Positions 20,479 to 28,191 of a stretch of 62,069 nt of DNA are shown here, in pieces. Both the position numbers and the translations under genes were made by a program. The DNA lies in the NCBI GenBank assembly GCA_007132995.1, contig SLNP01000020.1, positions 1 to 62,069 on the forward strand, written 5' to 3'. This DNA comes from Bacteroidales bacterium. GTDB taxonomy: Bacteria > Bacteroidota > Bacteroidia > Bacteroidales > VadinHA17. Numbering within the stretch: position 1 is the stretch's first letter; every line of letters begins with the position of its first letter. The notes under the pieces were generated by a model, which was not told the origin of the DNA, did not search any database, and saw only the letters and a list, made by a program, of their open reading frames with translations.

Positions 20479-20805
20479 TCATCTTAGATTCTTTGCAGCA
20501 AATTCCCCTGCGGGTTTACCCCCGCCAACAGAGGATAGACTATTCCAGAAAAAGGTATGATTCCAAACCTGGGCAGCATTATTAAAAATACCGGTATGAT
20601 CGGGATTATCAGTCGCTTTTTGGATAATCTCTTCCAGCGGCAGGCCTTCAAATTCAGTTCCCGAAATTAATTCATACAGTTTATCCACGTATATTTTGTG
20701 GTGCTTCCCGTAGTGGTAGCTAATGATATTTGCCGAAATTGCCGACTCCAATGCATTCTCCGCATATGGCAGAGATGGCTGCATAATCTGTATTTTGTGG
20801 TTCAT
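20479..20805 (-). pseudogene. Truncated Fe/Mn superoxide dismutase (N-terminal domain only)
   Basis: QPSLPYAENALESAISANIISYHYGKHHKIYVDKLYELISGTEFEGLPLEEII..GIFNNAAQVWNHTFFWNSLSSVGGGKPAGEF matches the SOD N-terminal half, then stops at about 108 aa; the C-terminal metal-ligand half (DxWEHAYY-type) is absent. Confidence 0.8.
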
Positions 20806-20841
20806 AATAGTTTTTCATTTTGTTTTCATAAAGTTTTCATT

Positions 20842-20857
20842 TTCAAATTCCTTGCCA
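20842..20857 (-). promoter_or_regulatory. -24/-12-like motif TGGCAAGGAATTTGAA upstream of the SOD remnant
   Basis: About 37 nt from ORF start 20805. Confidence 0.4.
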
Positions 20858-21150
20858 TGGACCGGGAAAATATTGCCTGGGAATTTCTGTGTATCATTCA
20901 TTATCATGAGTGTATTTTCCAGGCTCTTAAATACCGGCTCAGTCACAATGCATTAACTTCAGGAATATCATCTGCATTCTCAACCATTTAAAAAGGATCA
21001 ACCGATCAACAGCAGATGCTATATGTAGAGTTTCTTACACGATATGGTACTTTTCCTCCTTAGTATACTTCATTTCACCCTGCTCCCATCCTTATTCGAC
21101 CACTGTTAATCAGTACATTCCAGCTATGGGTCACAAAGTCAAAAAAACCT

Positions 21151-21166
21151 TGGCATGTTTTTCACA
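21151..21166 (+). promoter_or_regulatory. -24/-12-like motif TGGCATGTTTTTCACA upstream of the lipoamide dehydrogenase remnant
   Basis: Ends 33 nt before ATG 21199; shares TGGCATGNTTTTCNCAC with the dodecin site. Confidence 0.3.
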
Positions 21167-21198
21167 CCTGATAAGTAGATAATAACCCATTATATCAT

Positions 21199-21791
21199 AT
21201 GGCAAAAAAAAAAACAGAAAACAGAGAACCGTGAATGGCTCGATTCACTCGAATATATCATTCAGAATCAGGACGGTGAACTGGTGAAGGTAATGAATAA
21301 CACACCTGATGGTCAGAATCCCCGTGGTGTCTGTTTGTACCACGGATGTATCCCCACAAAAGTTTTGCTGCATTTTGCTGATGTCAAAGATGATGTTGAA
21401 AAAGCCAAAGAGTGGGGGCTTGATTTTAAAAATGTTTCGATAGATATTAACAAGCTCCGTAATGGGAAGGAACAGGTAGTCAATAAACTGACTGAAGGAT
21501 TGGGACAACTCACTAAAAGACTTAATATCAACTACGTAAAAGCAGCTGCAAAGTTTACCGACAGTCATACTTTGGAAATCACTGACGGTAATAAAAACAA
21601 AAGAAGCCTTGCATTTGAGAAAGCGATAGTAGCAACAGATGCACACGCCATAGAGCTTTCGGAAGCAGCAGGTATCAAAACCGGCAAGGATGATCCATCC
21701 TAACCTCTCTGAAGCCATTATGGAAGCAGCTGATTGTATTATGGGCAAGCCACCCATATATTTAAAAAGAAAGAATAGTAGTACTTCCTGA
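21199..21791 (+). pseudogene. Dihydrolipoamide dehydrogenase / pyridine nucleotide-disulfide oxidoreductase remnant with internal deletion and frameshifts
   Basis: ORF 21284..21703 has GVCLYHGCIPTKVLLHFADVKDDVEKAKEWGLDF (CxxxxC redox site). A +1 frame at 21694-21791 reads IHPNLSEAIMEAADCIMGKPPIYLKRKNSSTS*, matching the extreme C-terminus (HPHPTLSEA). The NAD and dimerisation domains are missing. Confidence 0.75.
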
Positions 21792-21818
21792 AAGTATAAT
21801 CATTTAAAAGCCAATATC

Positions 21819-23912
21819 ATGAAGCAACATGAAAACCACAAAAAGAGTGCTAACAGTGATGCGAACCATAGTGACAAGGATCATAACAAGAAACACAATG
21901 GTGAAAGCAAAAAAGAGAAAAATGAGCATAATGACCATAAGGGGTATTCCCATGATCATGGTAATCATCATAAACATATGGCTAAGGATTTCAAACGAAG
22001 GTTTTTTATATCAATTTTCATAAGCATACCAGTGTTGATACTCAGCAGCACTATACAAAGCTGGTTTGGGTTTGAAATTGACTTCACGGGTCGTAGTTAT
22101 ATTGTTTTTGGACTCGCTTCAATACTTTTCTTTTACGGTGGATGGCCATTTTTAACAGGTTTTGCAAAAGAATTAAAGAAAAAACAACCGGGCATGATGA
22201 CCCTGATAGCTCTGGCTATCACAGTTGCCTATTTGTATAGTACAGCCATTGTTTTTGGACTTTCGGGTCAACCGTTTTTCTGGGAGCTTGCCACACTAAT
22301 TGTTATTATGCTGGGTGGCCATTGGCTGGAAATGAAATCAGTGATGCGGGCAACAGGTGCTTTGGATAAGCTGATGGAACTAATGCCTGACAATGCCCAC
22401 CGAATCAGCGATTCAGGTACGAAAGAAATCAAGACCATCGAGATACAGGAAGGTGATAAATTATTGATCAAACCAGGAGAAAAAATCCCTGCCGACGGTA
22501 TTATTTACGAAGGCAGCTCTTCAGTGGATGAATCCGTAATCTCCGGTGAATCAAAGCCTGTTGAAAAAGCAAAAGATGATGAAGTAGTAGGCGGATCAGT
22601 GAATGGAAGAGGATCATTAAAAATTATAGTAAAAAACACAAGCGAGAATTCCTTCCTGTCAAAAGTGGCGGATATGGTACAGAAAGCCAGTAAGGAAAAA
22701 TCGAAAACACAACATCTGGGAGACAGAGCAGCTTTCTGGCTCACCATTATTGCAATTACAGTAGGTTTTACCACTTTGGCTGTATGGTTAATTGTAGGAA
22801 GAGAATTCAATTTTGCTCTCACGCGAATGGTGACAGTAATGGTTATTGCCTGTCCGCACGCTTTAGGTCTTGCCATTCCGCTGGTTGTGGCGATCTCAAC
22901 TTCTGTATCGGCTAAGAATGGGCTGCTGATCCGCAATCGCACAAGTTTCGAGAATTCCCGTCGCATCAACGCAGTTGTATTCGATAAAACAGGAACACTT
23001 ACTTTGGGTAAATATGGTGTATCGCGTTATGATACTCTTAACTCCAATAATACTAAACAAGACATTCTCGCAATAGCCGCAGCGCTGGAAAAAGAATCAG
23101 AACATCCGATTGCACAAGGAATTGTCATCAAAGCTGAAGAGGAATCTCTGGACATTCCCAATGCTGAAAATGTTGAAAACTTAACGGGTGAAGGGATTAG
23201 GGGTAAAGTGAAGAATAAAGATATTAAAATCGTTAGTCCCACCTACCTTGATAAAAACAACATTGAAATTGACGAAAAAATTGATCCTGATGAAACAGAA
23301 ACTGTTGTTTACGTTTTGATTGATGACAAAGTAGCCGGCTACATTGCTCTTAGCGACAAGTTGCGCGATTCAGCAAAAGATGCAGTTGATAAGCTAAAAA
23401 ACTTAGGCATTGATTGCTATATTCTTACCGGCGACAACGAAACTGTTACCAAGAGTATTGCCGGCAAGCTTAATCTTGATGGATATTTTGCCAATGTGAT
23501 GCCCGACAAAAAACAGGAAAAGATTAAAGAATTGCAAAACGAAGGAAAGTATGTTGCCATGGTTGGTGATGGCGTGAACGATGCCCCTGCTCTGGCACAG
23601 GCTGATGTGGGGATTGCCATTGGCTCGGGTACTGATGTTGCCGCCGAAACCGCTGATATCATTCTGGTGGACAGCAATCCAGCGGATGTATTCAAACTGA
23701 TTAATTTCGGAAAAGCAACTTATAAAAAGATGATTCAAAACCTGATATATGCCACCGCCTACAACGTGGTAGCGATACCTCTTGGTGCCGGTGTACTGTT
23801 CTGGGCAGGTATCATGATTAATCCGGCAATAGGCGCTGTTCTTATGAGCCTTAGTACGGTTGCCGTTGCCATAAATGCACAGTTTTTGAGAAAGAAGATG
23901 AAAGATGACTGA
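21819..23912 (+). CDS. copB: P1B-type copper-translocating ATPase, CopB-like (CPH motif), His-rich N-terminus
   Basis: 697 aa; HNKKHNGESKKEKNEHNDHKGYSHDHGNHHKH, MVIACPHALGLAIPLV, VVFDKTGTLTLG, AMVGDGVNDAPALAQADVGIAIG. Confidence 0.92.
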   Translation: MKQHENHKKSANSDANHSDKDHNKKHNGESKKEKNEHNDHKGYSHDHGNHHKHMAKDFKRRFFISIFISIPVLILSSTIQSWFGFEIDFTGRSYIVFGLASILFFYGGWPFLTGFAKELKKKQPGMMTLIALAITVAYLYSTAIVFGLSGQPFFWELATLIVIMLGGHWLEMKSVMRATGALDKLMELMPDNAHRISDSGTKEIKTIEIQEGDKLLIKPGEKIPADGIIYEGSSSVDESVISGESKPVEKAKDDEVVGGSVNGRGSLKIIVKNTSENSFLSKVADMVQKASKEKSKTQHLGDRAAFWLTIIAITVGFTTLAVWLIVGREFNFALTRMVTVMVIACPHALGLAIPLVVAISTSVSAKNGLLIRNRTSFENSRRINAVVFDKTGTLTLGKYGVSRYDTLNSNNTKQDILAIAAALEKESEHPIAQGIVIKAEEESLDIPNAENVENLTGEGIRGKVKNKDIKIVSPTYLDKNNIEIDEKIDPDETETVVYVLIDDKVAGYIALSDKLRDSAKDAVDKLKNLGIDCYILTGDNETVTKSIAGKLNLDGYFANVMPDKKQEKIKELQNEGKYVAMVGDGVNDAPALAQADVGIAIGSGTDVAAETADIILVDSNPADVFKLINFGKATYKKMIQNLIYATAYNVVAIPLGAGVLFWAGIMINPAIGAVLMSLSTVAVAINAQFLRKKMKDD

Positions 23913-24483
23913 AGAATCATATGAGTATCTCAATCAAACCGTGAAAGTCCCTTCTGAACTCAAGGGGGTCATTCAACAGGCACTATCGTTTTATCCCAGG
24001 TTAAGAAATGAGAAGATCGATTTTGTCTTTAATGAGAATATCCGTAAGTCTGTCATGCAGGCCCAACCCAGATATACAAGCATGTATGGAAGCAGAAAGC
24101 GAAGAAAATACATCGTTAAAATAAGTCATAGCTTTGAGATGCAAGGAAAAACAACACCCATCCAGGATTTACCCGAGAAGGTATTGATAGGTTGGATTGG
24201 TCATGAGCTTGGGCACATTATGGATTATCTGCAGCGGAATAACTGGTCGATGTTTTTATTCGGACTTGGCTACTATACTTCTAAGAGTTTCATCATTTCG
24301 GCAGAAAGGGTGGCAGACACTTATGCTATTAATCATAACCTGGGTGATTACATATTGGCTACCAAAGAGTTCATCTTACATGAATCGGGTATGCCCGAGA
24401 AATATATACAAAGAATAAAGAGACTTTACCTCTCACCCGAGGAGATCATTGATATGGTAGAAAAAAGGTCATCGGGCGACTGA
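23905..24483 (+). CDS. Small zinc metalloprotease-like protein (HExGH-type), overlapping copB
   Basis: 192 aa; VLIGWIGHELGHIMDYLQ and downstream SAERVADTYAI; start lies 8 nt inside the end of copB. Confidence 0.65.
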   Translation: MTEESYEYLNQTVKVPSELKGVIQQALSFYPRLRNEKIDFVFNENIRKSVMQAQPRYTSMYGSRKRRKYIVKISHSFEMQGKTTPIQDLPEKVLIGWIGHELGHIMDYLQRNNWSMFLFGLGYYTSKSFIISAERVADTYAINHNLGDYILATKEFILHESGMPEKYIQRIKRLYLSPEEIIDMVEKRSSGD

Positions 24484-24490
24484 CAATTTG

Positions 24491-26032
24491 CTATCGTTTG
24501 AGTTTTTTTGCAACATACTTTTCCCACTCCAGGAACTCTTCCTCTTTCATTACCCGCGGCATTTTCACCTGGCCTCCCTTTTGATTAGTCTCTTCCGTCC
24601 ATTGCCGGAATAGCTCGTCAGGAATAATTCTCACCTGAACCGATTTAAGGGCTTTGGTTCGTGCTACATTATAGTTCTTGTTGGCCCCCCTAAGAATATC
24701 ATCAAGTCGTTGGGCTACTTTCAACTCGTCTTTTTCCTGATCGTTATCGGTACCGAAGTACCAACGGTGCAGGTAGTTATCATCTTCTAGAATTGCAGCA
24801 ACCGTAAATTCCTTAATCTCTATACCGAACTCTTCACCCAGCTCCTTAACGGCTCTGTTCATTTGAATAACAGAGAGCTGTGAGCCCACAACATTGAGAA
24901 AATGCTTGGTCCTTCCGGTAATTCTTATCTCTGTCCTCTTTTTATCTGTAAACTCAATAGTATCACCAATCATATACCTCCAGGCTCCTGCAACAGTACT
25001 GATAATAAGTACATATTGTACCCCCTCCTCCACCTCTTCGATGTTTATTGCTTTGACGCCTTGACGGATATTTCCGTCTTCATCCATATTCTCATCAGTA
25101 AACGGAACAAATTCGAAATATATTCCATTATTCGTGATCAGTGCCATTGCGTCAGTATCTCTCCTGATCTGAGTAGCCAGATAGCCTTCGGAGGCAAGAT
25201 AAGTATCAATAATAGTGACTGGCTTTCCGGAAATCCTTTCAAAACTCTTTTTATAAGGTTCAAACGCAACTCCGCCCGATGTAAACACCATGAAATTAGG
25301 CCATATTTCATGTATATTACTTAGATTGTGGTATTCTATTACGCGTTTAAGCATCAACTCAATCCATGAGGGAATACCTGAGATGCTGCCAATGTCCCAG
25401 TCTGGTGCATTCTTTGCCAACGCTTCCACTCGCTCATCCCAGTCATTGATAGAAGATATTTCCTTCCCGGGACGGTAGTATCCTTCGAGCCAAAAAGGAA
25501 GCTGGCTGGCACTGATGCCGCTGATTTCACCTTCATAATGGTCTCCTACTTTTTTCAAATCGGTGCTGCTGCCAAAAAACAGTAATTCTTTCTCAAAAAA
25601 CTCAGGAGGCAAATCGAAATCGGCTATACCTTTAATCTGCTGCATCCCGGCTCTGCGAATCGATTTCAGCATATCATCGGTAACAGGAATATGTTTCTTA
25701 TTACTGGTAGTTCCACTGGAAACGGCAAAATAGTTTACTTTGCCCGGCCAGGTGATATCCTCACCTCCCTCCAGCACTTTATTCCACCACCTTTCGTACA
25801 TGCTGTCGTAACTATGAAAAGGAACTTCTTCCGCGAATGCCTTGCGAAGGTCATCTTCAAACGAAAGAAGTTTTTTAAACTGATATAGTTTTCCGAAAGC
25901 CGTATTCTCAGCTTTTTCCAATAGTTGTCTCAGTGTTTCTCTCTGGGCCTCTGCAGGATCAGTATTGGTAAACACTCTGTCTGCAACTCCCACTATTCTT
26001 TTTAAAATTTCTCCTATTATAGCCATTTGCAT
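24491..26032 (-). CDS. GH3 auxin-responsive promoter family protein (acyl-adenylating fold)
   Basis: 513 aa; VNYFAVSSGTTSNKKHIPVTDDML, YLASEGYLATQ, YVLIISTVAGAWRYMIGDTIEFTD, RITGRTKHFLNVVGSQLS. Confidence 0.9.
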   Translation of the reverse strand: MQMAIIGEILKRIVGVADRVFTNTDPAEAQRETLRQLLEKAENTAFGKLYQFKKLLSFEDDLRKAFAEEVPFHSYDSMYERWWNKVLEGGEDITWPGKVNYFAVSSGTTSNKKHIPVTDDMLKSIRRAGMQQIKGIADFDLPPEFFEKELLFFGSSTDLKKVGDHYEGEISGISASQLPFWLEGYYRPGKEISSINDWDERVEALAKNAPDWDIGSISGIPSWIELMLKRVIEYHNLSNIHEIWPNFMVFTSGGVAFEPYKKSFERISGKPVTIIDTYLASEGYLATQIRRDTDAMALITNNGIYFEFVPFTDENMDEDGNIRQGVKAINIEEVEEGVQYVLIISTVAGAWRYMIGDTIEFTDKKRTEIRITGRTKHFLNVVGSQLSVIQMNRAVKELGEEFGIEIKEFTVAAILEDDNYLHRWYFGTDNDQEKDELKVAQRLDDILRGANKNYNVARTKALKSVQVRIIPDELFRQWTEETNQKGGQVKMPRVMKEEEFLEWEKYVAKKLKR

Positions 26033-26049
26033 TAGAATTAATATCTGTT

Positions 26050-26187
26050 TTACAGCTCTCTTACATCAAGAAAGCTGCCACTTTTATGTTTAACAACCTT
26101 TTGAATAGCCCTGGCAACAATTTCGACAGCCTCCCGTGGTTTCGGCATATTATCAGTACCTCTGGCCTCTTTCATCATTTTAACCAT
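26050..26187 (-). other. Possible 45-aa ORF or gene-end remnant
   Basis: MVKMMKEARGTDNMPKPREAVEIVARAIQKVVKHKSGSFLDVREL*; short, not in the supplied ORF track, family not recognised. Confidence 0.25.
26065..26080 (-). promoter_or_regulatory. -24/-12-like motif TGGCAGCTTTCTTGAT upstream of GH3
   Basis: 33 nt from start 26032. Confidence 0.35.
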
Positions 26188-26509
26188 CGGGTATTTGTTT
26201 TAATCAACATGGAACACTCTGGTTGTTGGCTCCTGTATTTTTTTTTAAGCTATGCTTGAGTAATGTACTTTAGGCATACGGTTGTTGATACTTTTCTACA
26301 CCGTTGTTGAAAATAGCAAGCATTTATGAATCAATCTACTTCTAATAGCCTTATCAGATACTTATATAATAATGCATTAAGAATTTTGCCATCTTTATGA
26401 TTGATCCTTCTCAATCCCGAATTTATATAAGCAATCGCTTATAAGCCAACATTAACACACTTCACACAAATATTTGCCCGTCGACATGTATGGTATGATA
26501 ATAAAATTA

Positions 26510-26525
26510 TGGCATGGTTTTCTCA
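26510..26525 (+). promoter_or_regulatory. -24/-12-like motif TGGCATGGTTTTCTCA upstream of dodecin
   Basis: Ends 51 nt before ATG 26576. Confidence 0.3.
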
Positions 26526-26575
26526 CTCTGTAAAACGAGTATATAATTTAATTTAATTTAATTAGGAGGAAAAAC

Positions 26576-26788
26576 ATGACTATGGTTAAAGTTATTGAAG
26601 TTATTGCTTCATCAGACAAAGGCTTCAGTGAAGCAACTCAAAATGCTATTAATGAAGCATCAAAAACTGTGAAAAACATCAAATCCATCTACATCAAGCA
26701 TATGAATGCCAATGTTGAGAACAACAAAATCATATCATATGCAGTGAATGCGAACATCTCATTCGAGATAGAGAAACTGAATAGCTAA
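26576..26788 (+). CDS. Dodecin family flavin-binding protein
   Basis: 70 aa; MVKVIEVIASSDKGFSEATQNAINEASKTVKNIKSIYIKHMNANVENNKIISYAVNANISFEIE matches dodecin length and pattern. Confidence 0.88.
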   Translation: MTMVKVIEVIASSDKGFSEATQNAINEASKTVKNIKSIYIKHMNANVENNKIISYAVNANISFEIEKLNS

Positions 26789-28183
26789 TCAACCATCCAA
26801 TCCCAACTGGCTCAACTTGTTATAGAGTGTTTTTCTGTCGATATTAAGCAGTTTGGCGGCAAGTGATTTATTGTAATTGGCATTTTCCAGCGCTTTTACA
26901 AGCACCTGCTTTTCGGCCTCCTGTACAGCACTCTTTAAATCGAGTGTTGTTGCTATTTTTGCCACCACGTCAGAATCCTTCACCTGTTTGACTCTAATAT
27001 CTTCAGGTAAAGAATTTATTGTTACCACATCACTTCGGGTAATGAGTACGCTGCGCTTTATTACATTGCGTAGTTCGCGTAAATTGCCAAACCAGGGATA
27101 GGCCCGGAATGCGGCAACAACTTCCTGATCAAAGCCTTTTACTTTTTTGTCAAGGTCTCGGTTTGCTTCTTCAAGAAAATGCTTTGCAAAAATCAGTATA
27201 TCGTCGCCTCTATCGCGCAGAGGAGGTAGCTTCAGCTTAAACTCGTTTATACGATGGTATAGATCTTCACGAAAATGGCCATCGCCTGATGCTTCGAGTA
27301 AATCACTATTGGATGCTGAAATAATGCGGACATCAACATCAATAGTTTTACTGTCGCCCACGCGTGTGATTACTTTTTGCTGTATTGCACGCAATAGTTT
27401 AACCTGGGTCTCGTAGGAGAGGTTGCCGATCTCATCAAGAAAGATAGTGCCACCATTGGTCTGTTCGAAATAACCCTGTTTATCGGCTATAGCTCCTGTA
27501 AAAGAACCCTTTACATGTCCGAAAAGCTCGCTGGCAGCAAGTTCCGGGGGAATTGCACCACAATCTATGGCCATGAACTTTCTATTTTTGCGTGCACTGC
27601 TTTTATGTATTAGTCTGGCAATATATTCTTTTCCTGAACCGGTTTCACCCTGTATTAATACCGACATATCTGTTGGCGCGACCAAGCTGGCCTGATCAAT
27701 GAGTTCAAGCATTTTGCTGGATTCACCTGTGATAAAAGCATCCTCTGTTTCTGTCTGCTTCCCAAGTTTTCTCTGGATTGCCTGTTGAATAATAATGCAT
27801 ATTTCTTCAGGATAAATGGGTTTGGTAACATAGTCAAAGGCTCCGGCCTTGATGGACTCAACAGCAGCCTTTATTTCCGCATAAGCAGTCATAACAATAA
27901 TTGCAGTATCGGGAGATATTTGCCGTATAAATGGCAATAGTTCTTTGCCGTCTATATCAGGCAGGCGCATGTCGCATAAGACAACATCGACCCTTTCCTT
28001 TTTAAGAAGTTTAAGCGCAGGCTTCCCTTTAAACAGAGTAAACACTTTGTATCCTTCACGTTCAAAGTATTTTTCAAGCAGGCTAATTATGTATGGATCA
28101 TCATCAATTATCAGAATGGAAGCTTTCATAGGCGTGGGGATAAAAAAGTTTGACATAAGAGTACTTAATAATAATTTAACCAT
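26789..28183 (-). CDS. NtrC-type sigma-54-dependent response regulator (REC-AAA+-FIS); start probably at 28129 (MKASILIIDDD)
   Basis: REC ILIIDDDPYIISLLEKYF, AAA+ IQGETGSGKEYIARLIH, sigma-54-contact ELFGHVKGSFTGA, HTH YNKSLAAKLLNIDRKTLYNKLSQL. Confidence 0.95.
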   Translation of the reverse strand: MVKLLLSTLMSNFFIPTPMKASILIIDDDPYIISLLEKYFEREGYKVFTLFKGKPALKLLKKERVDVVLCDMRLPDIDGKELLPFIRQISPDTAIIVMTAYAEIKAAVESIKAGAFDYVTKPIYPEEICIIIQQAIQRKLGKQTETEDAFITGESSKMLELIDQASLVAPTDMSVLIQGETGSGKEYIARLIHKSSARKNRKFMAIDCGAIPPELAASELFGHVKGSFTGAIADKQGYFEQTNGGTIFLDEIGNLSYETQVKLLRAIQQKVITRVGDSKTIDVDVRIISASNSDLLEASGDGHFREDLYHRINEFKLKLPPLRDRGDDILIFAKHFLEEANRDLDKKVKGFDQEVVAAFRAYPWFGNLRELRNVIKRSVLITRSDVVTINSLPEDIRVKQVKDSDVVAKIATTLDLKSAVQEAEKQVLVKALENANYNKSLAAKLLNIDRKTLYNKLSQLGLDG

Positions 28184-28191
28184 TATGAATA

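Noticed and set aside
20698-20991. Plus-strand ORF MVLPVVVAND..MDRENIAWEFLCII as a real gene
   Set aside because: Antisense to the SOD remnant in its first part, no recognised family; the MDRENIA similarity with 16.03 kb is equally explained by the shared 36-bp upstream element.
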